DNA of 64,000 bases from NCBI GenBank assembly GCA_013349405.1, contig DUZS01000002.1, positions 62,001 to 126,000 on the forward strand, read 5' to 3'. This stretch comes from Desulfuromonadales bacterium. GTDB lineage: Bacteria > Desulfobacterota > Desulfuromonadia > Geobacterales > Pseudopelobacteraceae. The position numbers and the translations under genes are program-made. The notes under the pieces were generated by a model. It saw only the letters and a list, made by a program, of their open reading frames with translations. It was not told the DNA's origin and ran no database searches. Below, piece after piece: positions 18,460 to 26,947 of the stretch; the first letter of the stretch is position 1; each line of letters begins with the position of its first letter.

Positions 18460-18562
18460 CCAGTCTCCGAGTTGTTGCGCCTACCAGGAAAAAATCCTCA
18501 CGGCGCACGACCTGCGGGTGTCGCCGGAAACAGCGCCGCCCTCCTTTGAAAAGGGGAACGTG
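18460..18562 (+). promoter_or_regulatory. Moco/Tuco riboswitch candidate 1 (upstream of tupA-like gene)
   Basis: Shares the conserved blocks of the Mo/W-cofactor RNA motif with five other sites in this window: CTCCGAG at the 5' end, a CC(A)GG...CC stem-loop, GGGTGTCGCCGGAAACAGC-type core and the closing CTCCTTTGAAAAGGGGAAC. The variable middle arm is retained. A terminator follows at 18593-18629, so cofactor binding would be expected to stop transcription of the transport gene. Confidence 0.85.
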
Positions 18563-18592
18563 CGTTTGACAATCCGCTTCTGTGGTTTGCCT

Positions 18593-18629
18593 GAGCTCCT
18601 TTTCATGTATTTGAGAAGGGGCTTTTTTG
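18593..18629 (+). terminator. Expression-platform terminator of riboswitch 1
   Basis: AGCTCCTTTTC and GAGAAGGGGCT form a stem followed by six T, ending 30 bases before the gene start. Confidence 0.8.
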
Positions 18630-18658
18630 TTATTTCAGAGTAAAAAAGGAGAACAGAA

Positions 18659-19501
18659 ATGAAACGATTAATCACTATCGTGGCGTTGCTGAGCATCTGC
18701 ACAACATCGGCGTATGCCGAAAAGGGCTTTATAATGCTGGCCAGTACCATCGGTCCTATTGACGCCGGTATTGTCTCTGCCCTGGAAGATGGCTTTGAAA
18801 AAGAGACCGGCATCCGGGTACGGCATGTCGGCGCAGGCACCGGAGAAGCGCTGAAGATTGCCGAAAAAGGGAGCATCGATCTGGTCATGGTACATGCAAA
18901 ATCACTGGAAGAGAAGTTTGTCGCCGCCGGATTCGGCACGGAGCGGATTCCCTTCATGTATAACGACTTCGTCATAGTTGGACCAGCGAGCGATCCGGCA
19001 GGGATTCGCGGCATGAAATCGGCGACGGCGGCGCTGAAACAGATCGCAGAGAAATCGGCACCCTTTGTCACGCGCGGTGATAAATCCGGCACCCATGTTG
19101 CCGAGTCGGAGTTGTGGGACAAGGCGGGGGTGAAACCGGCAGGCGCATGGTACAAAGTCTATGAAAAAGGGAGCGAAGGTAACGTCCCGACGCTCCGCTT
19201 TACCAGCGGTGCAGGGTCATATACCTTGATTGACCGCGCTACCTATCTGTCAATCCAGAAGGAAATCAAGCTGGAAATCCTTGTGGAAGGAGACGAAGCC
19301 CTCCTGAACCGCATCTCGCTGATCCCGGTCAGCCAGAAGAAATTTCCGGAGGTCAATGATGAAGATGTTGCACTGTTTACCCGCTGGCTTACGTCACCAG
19401 CCAAGGGGCAGAAAATTGTCGCCGAATTCGGCAAGGAGCGCTTCGGAGCAGCACTCTTTTTTCCTGATTCAAGAGAATGGCACCTGCAGCAAAAACCATA
19501 A
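18659..19501 (+). CDS. TupA-like tungstate/oxyanion-binding protein, divergent
   Basis: 280 residues with a signal peptide (cleavage near residue 20, after AYA). The fold matches TupA periplasmic binding proteins: GAGTGEALKIAEKG, DLVMVHAKSLEEKFVAAGFGTERIPFMYNDFVIVGPASDP, TRGDKSGTHVAE and YTLIDRATYLS. The N-terminal oxyanion loop reads ASTIGPIDAG instead of the TTTSTQDSG seen in the neighbouring paralogue, so specificity may differ. GGAGAACAGA gives the ribosome site at 18659. It is preceded by a Mo/W-cofactor riboswitch and terminator, consistent with feedback control of metal uptake. No TupB permease is present in the window. Confidence 0.85.
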   Translation: MKRLITIVALLSICTTSAYAEKGFIMLASTIGPIDAGIVSALEDGFEKETGIRVRHVGAGTGEALKIAEKGSIDLVMVHAKSLEEKFVAAGFGTERIPFMYNDFVIVGPASDPAGIRGMKSATAALKQIAEKSAPFVTRGDKSGTHVAESELWDKAGVKPAGAWYKVYEKGSEGNVPTLRFTSGAGSYTLIDRATYLSIQKEIKLEILVEGDEALLNRISLIPVSQKKFPEVNDEDVALFTRWLTSPAKGQKIVAEFGKERFGAALFFPDSREWHLQQKP

Positions 19502-19529
19502 GGGATTTAGAAAATTCTGAATTACCATG

Positions 19530-19626
19530 TAGGGGCGACGCCGTTGGCTCGCCCTGTCTCGATATGCGCCAAATCTTTTATAAATTGGCGATCCTGACAG
19601 GGCGACCCGCCGGGATCGCCCCTACA
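19530..19626. repeat. Palindromic repeat family B, copy 2
   Basis: Begins GTAGGGGCGACGCCG and ends with the inverted GGGATCGCCCCTAC, nearly identical to 10105-10202. It separates the two tupA-like genes. Confidence 0.85.
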
Positions 19627-19682
19627 TAAAACGGTACATCAACAAATTCTACATTCCTAAAACCACTAAAAAGGAGTCACAC

Positions 19683-20537
19683 ATGTTCACAAAACAAAAA
19701 ATAACACGCATCACGACACTTGTTGCCACACTTTTCCTTCTCGCGTGCGGCACATCAGCGCTGGCTGCCTCAAAGACGGTCATCCTCGCAACCACCACCA
19801 GCACACAGGATTCCGGTCTGCTGGATGTACTGGTACCGGCTTTTGAGAAAGAGAGCGGCTTTCAGGTAAAAACCATCTCGGTCGGCTCCGGGCAGGCGAT
19901 GAAGATGGGGGAAAAGGGAGAAGCGGATGTATTGCTGGTACACTCCCCCGATGCCGAGAAAAAATTCATGGCCGACGGCTTTGGTACTACCCGCCGCCTG
20001 GTGATGCACAACGACTTCATAATCGTCGGCCCGGCAACTGACCCGGCCAAAATCAAGGGTGCAACTGCCGCTGACGCTCTGAAGCGCATCGCGCAGTCAG
20101 GCACTGTGTTCGCTTCCCGTGGCGACAATTCCGGTACTCATGCAAAAGAAAAAGGGCTCTGGAAAGCCGCAGGTATCAGCCCTGATGGGCAGAAATGGTA
20201 TCAGCAGACCGGCCTCGGCATGGGACAGACACTGAATGTTGCAGCTGAAAAGAAGGGGTATACGTTGACTGACCGCGCCACTTATCTGTCTTTGAAAAAA
20301 GGGCTCGGCCTTGAAATCCTGGTGGAGGGTGACGGTAAGTTGCTCAATATCTACCACGTTATAGAGCTCAATACTGTCAAATGGCCCAAGGTGAATGCCG
20401 AGGGTGGCAAAGCTTTTGCCGATTTCATGATAGCAAAGAAGAGCCAGGAGATCATCGGCCGCTTCGGTGTCGAGAAGTTCGGCGCGCCACTGTTCTTCCC
20501 GGATGCCGGTAAAAAACCGGAGTCACTGGGGCTGTAA
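19683..20537 (+). CDS. tupA: Tungstate ABC transporter substrate-binding protein
   Basis: 284 residues with a signal sequence that may be a lipobox (LLACGTSALA). It has the canonical TupA motif TTTSTQDSGLLDV, then VGSGQAMKMGEKGEADVLL, MHNDFIIVGPATDP and SRGDNSGTHAKE. TupA binds tungstate with very high affinity in the periplasm for the TupB/TupC transporter. AAAAGGAG lies upstream of the ATG. It follows the divergent tupA-like gene after a palindromic repeat and may share its riboswitch-controlled transcript. A TupC-type ATPase is 7 kb downstream at 27901, but no TupB is visible. Confidence 0.9.
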   Translation: MFTKQKITRITTLVATLFLLACGTSALAASKTVILATTTSTQDSGLLDVLVPAFEKESGFQVKTISVGSGQAMKMGEKGEADVLLVHSPDAEKKFMADGFGTTRRLVMHNDFIIVGPATDPAKIKGATAADALKRIAQSGTVFASRGDNSGTHAKEKGLWKAAGISPDGQKWYQQTGLGMGQTLNVAAEKKGYTLTDRATYLSLKKGLGLEILVEGDGKLLNIYHVIELNTVKWPKVNAEGGKAFADFMIAKKSQEIIGRFGVEKFGAPLFFPDAGKKPESLGL

Positions 20538-20584
20538 CCGTTCTGTTCTTCAACTGCTTTAAATAGTAACTGAAAACTGCATAC

Positions 20585-20686
20585 TATTCTCCGAGCTGCA
20601 CTTCCTAAAAGAGTTTCTCTCATGGAAAACAGCCCTTGGGTACTGCCGGAAACAGCAGCGCCTTCCTTTTGAAAAGGAGAACCTTC
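20585..20686 (+). promoter_or_regulatory. Moco/Tuco riboswitch candidate 2 (upstream of TonB receptor operon)
   Basis: Conserved blocks: CTCCGAG at 20589, the CTCATGG arm, CCCTTGGGTACTGCCGGAAA, CAGCAGCGCCTTCC and TTTGAAAAGGAGAAC. It is very similar to the copy at 58600-58697, including flanking bases and terminator, so the two derive from a duplication. The arm between the CTCCGAG block and the core is short, as in the tungsten-cofactor (Tuco) variant. Confidence 0.87.
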
Positions 20687-20714
20687 GATCGTGCGTCATA
20701 ACTGCGTCACGGGA

Positions 20715-20748
20715 GGGGTCTCTTCTTATTCAGGAGGGACCTTTTTTC
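20715..20748 (+). terminator. Expression-platform terminator of riboswitch 2
   Basis: GGGGTCTC pairs with GGAGGGACC-type arm, followed by six T. It ends about 65 bases before the receptor start. Confidence 0.75.
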
Positions 20749-20811
20749 GTTTCAGCGTAGGTGTCGTCTGTGCAAATAAACATATTTTACAAAATCAAAA
20801 GGAGATTATTT

Positions 20812-22893
20812 ATGCAAATGGTTCGAAAAGTATTGGTGTGTCTGCTTGTTTCTTCTCTACATGCTTCTGTTGTATCGGCAGAGGTGAAGGAAAGTCAAAC
20901 CGGCTATGAGGCGTATTCACTCGGAGAAATCTATGTGACAGGAGAAAAAGTACCGGTAACCCAGCAGACTACCACTTCAAACACCATCACGGCGGAAGAT
21001 ATCAAGGCAACCAACAGCCGAACCGTCGCGGAAGCCCTGAGTTATGCTCCGGGAGTACGTGTCACCACCGGTATGAAGAATGAGCCTAACGTCTCCATTC
21101 GCGGTTTTTTTGATCAAAGCAAGATATTAGTGCTGATTGACGGTGTTCCCTATTATGAAACCAGCGGCGGCAAGCTCGATCTGAACCAGTTTACAACTGA
21201 CAATGTCGCAAAGATCGAGATAACCAAAGGGGCGGCATCGGTATTGTATGGCGCAAATGCCGAGGGTGGCGTTATCAATATAATCACCAGGACAGCTACG
21301 GGCAAGCCGGTTACTACCATAGACATCGAGGGTGGAGAAGTTGATTACTTTAAAACGGCTGTTTCTCATGGCATGAAAAAAGGAATTTACAGCTACTGGC
21401 TCAACTACGATCATCAACAATCTCACGGGTGGAAAATGTCCGATGACTACAAGCCCAAAAATGGTTTAATCGTTCGTAAACCTGGAGGTACCACCACAGC
21501 TATATTGGAAGATGGCGGCACACGCAACCAGTCCGATTACAAATCAGACAGCATCTGGGCCAAATTCGGCATCGAACCATCCACTGATTCCGAGTACTTC
21601 ATTAATTTCCATTACATAGCCAAAGAAAAAGGCAATCCACCGTCGACTAATTCCGTAAATGTCATACCCAACAAACCGGCCTTTGCCCAATTTTACCGTT
21701 TCGATCAGTACGATGACTGGGGCATTGACCTGAGTGGGCGGCAGCAGATAAATGATAAATTATCGTTTAACGGCAAACTGTTTTACCATAACCATGAAGA
21801 CACGTTGGAATCGTATTCAGATCAGACCTTCTCTAAAATTATCGCCAGTAGCAACTATGACGACTATATGGTGGGTGGAAGCATCATAAGCCACTATCAA
21901 CCAGTCCAGTGGGACACCGTGAGGTTTTCGGCAAATTACCGGGGAGACTCTCACAAACAGCGGGCCGACAGTTATCTACCCTATACAGATTTTTTCTCTT
22001 TAACCGGTTCGGTTGGTGTAGAGAACGAATTGAACCCTTCAAAAAACGCTTCGATTGTCCTGGGAGCAAGTTACGACTGGTTCAAGGTCACGGATGCTCA
22101 CCAGATAAAGACCGATTCGTCCGGTAATCTGGTAAGTATGAATAAGGTCGATGGCGGGAATGCAAAAGACACCTTTAATCCGATGATAGGATCCGTCTAC
22201 ACCTTCGAGGACAACACAAAACTATTTGCCTCAATCGCCAAAAAAACCCGATTCCCGACTCTTTCACAACTCTTTGACACCAACTCCGGAAATAGAGATC
22301 TGAATTCGGAACAGGCAATAAACTACACCGCCGGGGTATCACGCGCCATATCCAGCTATATTTGGGGTGAGCTGGCGTTCTTCTATCATGATGTCACGGA
22401 CTTTATTATCAAAGAGACTCCCACCAACAATGTCAGTCACTACAGCAACGTCGGTAAAGTCGAGCTTTACGGTATTGAAATGAATTCGGAGTATTATCCG
22501 CTTCAGGATCTGACCCTGAAACTTGCATATACCTACAATCATGCTACGGATAGGAGCGATAACAAGGCAACTGATCGGGTTGCCGGAGTCCCGAAACATA
22601 AAATTGATCTTGGTGCCAACTACACCGTTCCTAACGTCAAAACCCGCCTTGATCTGAACGGTCTCTTACTTGGAGAAACGTACACTCAGCTGCCTACCCC
22701 CTCCAACCCGACACAGCTCGCAACGAGGACTGCGGGATATTTCATTTTGAATGCCCGCGTATCGCAAAAGTTTCTCGATAATTATGAGGCACATATAGCC
22801 CTCAACAATATTTTTGACAGAAACTATGAATCTGAAGTCGGATTCCCTGGTCGAGGGAGAAATATCTTCGGGGGAATAACTGCCAAATTTTAA
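20812..22893 (+). CDS. TonB-dependent outer-membrane receptor
   Basis: 693 residues from the ATG at 20812 (AAAGGAG 8 bases upstream), with a signal peptide ending near VVSA. A TonB-box-like stretch (EIYVTGEKV) precedes the plug domain (RTVAEALSYAPGVRV, SIRGFF, VLIDGVPYYE, GAASVLYGANAEGGVINIIT). The 22-strand barrel ends in Phe (GGITAKF). It imports a scarce ligand using TonB energy. The operon continues with a periplasmic binding protein, permease and ATPase, all behind a Mo/W-cofactor riboswitch. The ligand is therefore likely molybdate, tungstate or a metallophore complex rather than cobalamin or iron (inference). Confidence 0.9.
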   Translation: MQMVRKVLVCLLVSSLHASVVSAEVKESQTGYEAYSLGEIYVTGEKVPVTQQTTTSNTITAEDIKATNSRTVAEALSYAPGVRVTTGMKNEPNVSIRGFFDQSKILVLIDGVPYYETSGGKLDLNQFTTDNVAKIEITKGAASVLYGANAEGGVINIITRTATGKPVTTIDIEGGEVDYFKTAVSHGMKKGIYSYWLNYDHQQSHGWKMSDDYKPKNGLIVRKPGGTTTAILEDGGTRNQSDYKSDSIWAKFGIEPSTDSEYFINFHYIAKEKGNPPSTNSVNVIPNKPAFAQFYRFDQYDDWGIDLSGRQQINDKLSFNGKLFYHNHEDTLESYSDQTFSKIIASSNYDDYMVGGSIISHYQPVQWDTVRFSANYRGDSHKQRADSYLPYTDFFSLTGSVGVENELNPSKNASIVLGASYDWFKVTDAHQIKTDSSGNLVSMNKVDGGNAKDTFNPMIGSVYTFEDNTKLFASIAKKTRFPTLSQLFDTNSGNRDLNSEQAINYTAGVSRAISSYIWGELAFFYHDVTDFIIKETPTNNVSHYSNVGKVELYGIEMNSEYYPLQDLTLKLAYTYNHATDRSDNKATDRVAGVPKHKIDLGANYTVPNVKTRLDLNGLLLGETYTQLPTPSNPTQLATRTAGYFILNARVSQKFLDNYEAHIALNNIFDRNYESEVGFPGRGRNIFGGITAKF

Positions 22894-22958
22894 ATAATAT
22901 GTTCCGAAAGGGCTCTTCTCACCCTGAGTTGTCAATTTTTTTAAAGTAGGAGCATGTT

Positions 22959-24071
22959 ATGAAGGTACACCTGATCATAAAAACCATTTTTTTCCAGTAC
23001 CTTGCGCTCTTACTTGTCACATTCATGCTGCCTGTGGCTGAAGGACAAAGCCAGACCAGCGAGAAAACTCGACTGATAACCGACATGCACGGCAAAAAAG
23101 TCAGTGTCCCCGACCCACTTAACCGGGTTGCGTTGTTCGGAGGTCCTACCGGCCAGATTGCATACATCCTCGGGGCCAGAAACCAGCTCTGTGCCGTTAC
23201 CAGCGCCTTGAAAGGCTCAGAGCTGATCAATGCCTTTGATCCGACTGTCAAGAGTCTTCCTGCTCCGAGAAGTATCAGCGGGCAGATCAACATAGAGGAA
23301 CTGGTGCTCTCCAATCCGCAGTTGGTTATTGCCGGGACAATGGACGGCTCGATTGTGGAAAAGAAAACGAAGATCCCGGTTGCCTATACCGAAAGCAACA
23401 TGAATCATGGCCGCGAGCTTCTCAAGCGCGAGATCCGGTTTTACGCGTCTGTCTTTCAGAAAGAGGAACGTGGCGAGAAATATATTGCCTACCTGGAAAA
23501 AACCATTGCCTTCGTGAAATCGAGAACCGCAGACATTCCTGAGGAAAAGAAAAAGAAAGTCTTTAATGCCTACAGTCACAACCATCTCGTGACACTTGGC
23601 GGCGACACCTTCATGCATGAACGGATTGTGACTGCCGGTTGCATCGATGCCACTGCCGAAATGAAAACTACGGGCTCAAAGGAGGGGCTCCATTCCGGGC
23701 TTACGGAAATTTCACAGGAAAAGGTGCTCGACTGGAACCCGGACATTCTTATAATCGATTCGGGTAAACCCGAAGATCTTTACAAAGACGCACGCTGGAA
23801 GAACATCACAGCGGTTCGTAACAGGCAGGTTTACATTCAACCGGTAGGCGTATTCATCTGGGATCGGCCAACCGCTGAAGCGGCAGTTCTTTACCCGTTG
23901 TGGCTTGCAAAGACCGTGTACCCTGAGCGTTTCAAGGATTTAGATATGATGCAGGAAGTGAAGAAGTTTTACCGTGAAGTAATGTCCTTCAATCTGAACG
24001 ATACGCAGGCGAAGGCACTGCTTAATGGCAGCTATAAACGGAGTATAGATGCGGCTCACGGGAAATGGTAA
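22959..24071 (+). CDS. Periplasmic binding protein, FecB/BtuF/MolA type
   Basis: 370 residues with an N-terminal signal anchor/peptide (to about 30). Two lobes joined by a long helix are characteristic of cluster III binding proteins: TDMHGKKVSVPDPLNRVALFGG at the start, IEELVLSNPQLVIAG in the first lobe, WNPDILIIDSG and VYIQPVG in the second. Relatives bind siderophores, cobalamin or, in Haemophilus MolA, molybdate and tungstate. It follows the TonB receptor by 65 bases and precedes the permease by 8. With the upstream riboswitch, a MolA-like Mo/W role is the best guess. Confidence 0.85.
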   Translation: MKVHLIIKTIFFQYLALLLVTFMLPVAEGQSQTSEKTRLITDMHGKKVSVPDPLNRVALFGGPTGQIAYILGARNQLCAVTSALKGSELINAFDPTVKSLPAPRSISGQINIEELVLSNPQLVIAGTMDGSIVEKKTKIPVAYTESNMNHGRELLKREIRFYASVFQKEERGEKYIAYLEKTIAFVKSRTADIPEEKKKKVFNAYSHNHLVTLGGDTFMHERIVTAGCIDATAEMKTTGSKEGLHSGLTEISQEKVLDWNPDILIIDSGKPEDLYKDARWKNITAVRNRQVYIQPVGVFIWDRPTAEAAVLYPLWLAKTVYPERFKDLDMMQEVKKFYREVMSFNLNDTQAKALLNGSYKRSIDAAHGKW

Positions 24072-24079
24072 GGCTGTAG

Positions 24080-25114
24080 ATGTCTGCACAGGACAAAAGG
24101 CTTGGAATCGGAATTGCACCCGGAAAACTGATAGTGTTTCTTGCGTTCGTGCTGGGGGCTGTCGCAGTGATAGCCCTCATGCTTGGTCAATCGACAATAC
24201 CGGCAGCGACCATAGTTAAAATTCTCGCTTCACAACTCTTCCCCATCGACCGAACCTGGCCACAGACCCTCGAATCAATTGTTTTGGACATTCGCCTCCC
24301 CCGCTTGCTGGCAGGCATACTTGTTGGTGCAGGGCTCTCCATTTCGGGGGCAGCGTTTCAGGGACTGTTCCGCAACCCGCTCGTATCACCGCATATTCTG
24401 GGCGTGTCGGCCGGAGCAGGTCTTGGCGCCGCGCTGGCGATTCTGTTTTTTGGCAACATCCTCGCAATCCAGTTATTCTCCTTTATCTTCAGCCTGATCG
24501 CGGTCAGTATGACGTATGGACTCAGCAGAGTCTACCGAACCACACCTATTCTGATGCTTGTTCTCTCGGGAATCATCGTGGGCGCCCTCTTCTCCTCCTG
24601 TACGTCGCTCCTTAAATATATCGCCGATCCGGTGAATGAAATGCCATCCATAGTTTTCTGGATGTTAGGCTCTCTCAACAATGCCTCCAACAGGGACATG
24701 ATTATAGTCGGTCCGATCATACTGATCGGTATTGCGGTGCTGTTTTCGATCCGCTGGAGAATCAACCTGCTCGCCATGGGTGAAGAAGATGCACGGGCGC
24801 TCGGCGTTAACACCGGGCGCATCAGATTAACCATTATAATCTGCGCTACCATGATCTCTGCTGCGGCCGTGTCGGTTGCGGGAATCATCGGCTGGATCGG
24901 CCTTGTGATTCCCCATATCGGCAGACTCCTTGTCGGACCGGACAACAAATACCTTCTTCCGGTCGTTGTCCTTGTGGGCGCGTCGTATCTGGTTGCTGTC
25001 GATACGCTCGCCCGGTCGGCATTTGCGTCAGAAATACCGATCGGAATTCTCACCGCGCTGGTAGGTGCCCCTATCTTCGCCTACCTGCTGCGGAAGACCC
25101 GCTCGGGGTGGTGA
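24080..25114 (+). CDS. BtuC/FecCD-family ABC permease
   Basis: 344 residues with about ten membrane helices. Family motifs are visible: IRLPRLLAGILVGAGLSISGAAFQ, NPLVSPHILGVSAGAGLGA in the first half, and WIGLVIPHIGRLLVG near the end (ATPase coupling helix region). These permeases form dimers that take ligand from the periplasmic protein. Eight bases separate it from the binding-protein gene and the ATPase start lies 2 bases past its stop, a classic three-gene transporter. Confidence 0.92.
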   Translation: MSAQDKRLGIGIAPGKLIVFLAFVLGAVAVIALMLGQSTIPAATIVKILASQLFPIDRTWPQTLESIVLDIRLPRLLAGILVGAGLSISGAAFQGLFRNPLVSPHILGVSAGAGLGAALAILFFGNILAIQLFSFIFSLIAVSMTYGLSRVYRTTPILMLVLSGIIVGALFSSCTSLLKYIADPVNEMPSIVFWMLGSLNNASNRDMIIVGPIILIGIAVLFSIRWRINLLAMGEEDARALGVNTGRIRLTIIICATMISAAAVSVAGIIGWIGLVIPHIGRLLVGPDNKYLLPVVVLVGASYLVAVDTLARSAFASEIPIGILTALVGAPIFAYLLRKTRSGW

Positions 25115-25116
25115 AC

Positions 25117-25905
25117 ATGACGCCACTTGTTGAAGTCCAGGATATTTCCTTCAGTTACAGTAGCGATAAAGCACACTCCATATTTCGCAACGTATCCTTT
25201 TCCATAAGGCAAGGAGATATCTTCTGCATCCTGGGGCCAAACGGCACCGGCAAGACCACTCTGCTCAAATGCGTGGCCAATGTCATCCAGGGTTGGTACG
25301 GCACGATCTATTTCGGCGGACAGAATATCTCCGTCATGAAGACCTCCGAAGTCGCCAGGGGAATCGGTTATGTGCCGCAAAACCAGACGCCCTCTTTTCC
25401 GTTCCAGGTCATGGATATCGTGGTCATGGGCAGAGCGCCCCACCTCACTGTTTTTTCATCGCCGTCAAAAAAGGATAGCGAGATTGCCTGCGAAGCAATG
25501 GAGATGGTTGGTATACTCCCGCTCGCAGAACGACCATGCACCATGCTCAGCGGCGGGGAATGGCAACTTACGCTTATCGCCCGGGCACTTGCCCAGGAAC
25601 CGCGGGTAATGATTCTTGACGAACCGGCTTCACATCTCGACCTGGGTAACCAGATGAGAATCCTCAGGGTGGTGAAATCACTCGCAGAAAGCGGGATCGG
25701 CATAGTCATGGCAACCCACTTCCCTGATCACGCCTTTCTTGTGGCAACAGAGGCGGCGATCATGAACCACGGAATCATTGCGTATAAGGGTCCTCCGGAT
25801 GAAGTCATCACTGACAGTAATATGAGAGAGACATACGGGGTAGATGTAAGGGTAATTCAGGTGGGTGAAGGTGTTGACCGAAAGGCGTGCTTTACCTCTC
25901 TTTAG
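25117..25905 (+). CDS. ABC transporter ATPase, FepC/BtuD/MolC type
   Basis: 262 residues from the ATG at 25117. Walker A GPNGTGKTT, Q-loop YVPQNQ, signature MLSGGEWQ (Trp where Arg is usual), Walker B MILDEPASHLDLG and the H-loop ATHFPDH. It energises the BtuC-like permease. A GTG at 25108 is an alternative start. This is the fourth gene of the riboswitch-2 operon. Confidence 0.92.
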   Translation: MTPLVEVQDISFSYSSDKAHSIFRNVSFSIRQGDIFCILGPNGTGKTTLLKCVANVIQGWYGTIYFGGQNISVMKTSEVARGIGYVPQNQTPSFPFQVMDIVVMGRAPHLTVFSSPSKKDSEIACEAMEMVGILPLAERPCTMLSGGEWQLTLIARALAQEPRVMILDEPASHLDLGNQMRILRVVKSLAESGIGIVMATHFPDHAFLVATEAAIMNHGIIAYKGPPDEVITDSNMRETYGVDVRVIQVGEGVDRKACFTSL

Positions 25906-25940
25906 CATTCGACAGCGATATCAAAAAAAGGAGATTTACT

Positions 25941-26936
25941 ATGAAAAAGAACATCATCATGCTGTTACTCGCGTTATTGTTCGCAACACTGTCTGCACCA
26001 CCAGTATCAGATGCTCTCACCGTGGGTGGTGCGGTGCGACAACCACTGAACTTGACCAACGAGGATTTGGCACGGTTCGTAGCCACGGAGGTCAAGCTCA
26101 CTGACTTCACCAGCAGCACACAGTTTAACGGGGTCTTTGTCTACAAAGGCGTACCATTGCAGGCGCTTCTGGGTACTGCGGTAATTCAGAAAGCCGAGGG
26201 TGGATTTAACAAGCAGATAGATCTTGCCATTGTGGTGCGCAACAAGGAAGGAAAGGTCGCTGTTTTGTCGTGGGGTGAAGTTTTCTACAGGAACCCATCG
26301 AACGTTATCGTAGCATTCTCAGCTGACCCGGTAATGCCCCACCATGCAAAGGGGTGCAGTAAATGCCACGCTCAAAAAGAGTACCAACCTACGCTCGACA
26401 AACTCGCACGAAAAGTAGGACTGCCGAAACTGATTCTCGCGAATGACTTTTTCTCTGACCGGAGCCTGGAAGATATTATCAGCATTGAGGTAGTTGACCT
26501 GAAACGGGGATCCGCGAAAAAACCAGATCCGGAACCAGTTTCGACGAAATTCACCGTTACTGATAGTAGTGGAAAAATTACGGAATTCACAGACCTACCA
26601 AAATACCGTCAGATAAAGGTGGATCTCAAGGTGGTCGGCGACGGCAAGGGATTCCACGGCTACAAACAATTTGAGGGCGTTTCAGTTCGCGAGCTTCTTG
26701 GGGGGCTGAATATCGGAAATGAGCCGGACAAAACGATGCTTGTCACTGCCACGGACGGTTATCAGGGCCTGTTTTCCCTGGGCGAGATTTTTTTGTCCCC
26801 TCTTGGAGAGCGCATCATCATCTCGGAACAAAAAGATGGCTCTGTGAAGTCATTTAAAGTCGTGATACCGGATGACACGGCTGCAGACAGGTCTATCAGG
26901 ACCATCACCAAGATCGAGATCCTTACACTCAAATAG
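25941..26936 (+). CDS. Periplasmic protein with two molybdopterin-oxidoreductase-like repeats and a CXXCH motif
   Basis: 331 residues from the ATG at 25941 (AAAGGAG upstream) with a clear Sec signal peptide (to about 25). Two related modules follow: the first begins LTVGGAVRQPLNLT and holds GVFVYKGVPLQALL (about 60-70); the second begins FTVTDSSGK and holds KQFEGVSVRELLGG (about 245). These resemble the sulfite-oxidase-fold molybdopterin domain, but the cofactor-ligating Cys is not evident. Between them lies GCSKCHAQ, a single c-type-haem-like CXXCH. Its operon position directly after an uptake ATPase suggests a periplasmic role in Mo/W handling or a redox step on the imported complex. Function unproven. 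Confidence 0.65.
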   Translation: MKKNIIMLLLALLFATLSAPPVSDALTVGGAVRQPLNLTNEDLARFVATEVKLTDFTSSTQFNGVFVYKGVPLQALLGTAVIQKAEGGFNKQIDLAIVVRNKEGKVAVLSWGEVFYRNPSNVIVAFSADPVMPHHAKGCSKCHAQKEYQPTLDKLARKVGLPKLILANDFFSDRSLEDIISIEVVDLKRGSAKKPDPEPVSTKFTVTDSSGKITEFTDLPKYRQIKVDLKVVGDGKGFHGYKQFEGVSVRELLGGLNIGNEPDKTMLVTATDGYQGLFSLGEIFLSPLGERIIISEQKDGSVKSFKVVIPDDTAADRSIRTITKIEILTLK

Positions 26937-26947
26937 GGCGGAAAAAT

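Noticed and set aside
10105-19626. Family B palindromes as riboswitches
   Set aside because: They are near-perfect long hairpins in two unrelated contexts with no downstream expression platform, so a repeat element is more likely.
20812-25905. Assigning the TonB/BtuFCD operon to cobalamin uptake
   Set aside because: No cobalamin riboswitch is visible; the upstream element has the Moco/Tuco blocks and the neighbours are Mo/W genes.
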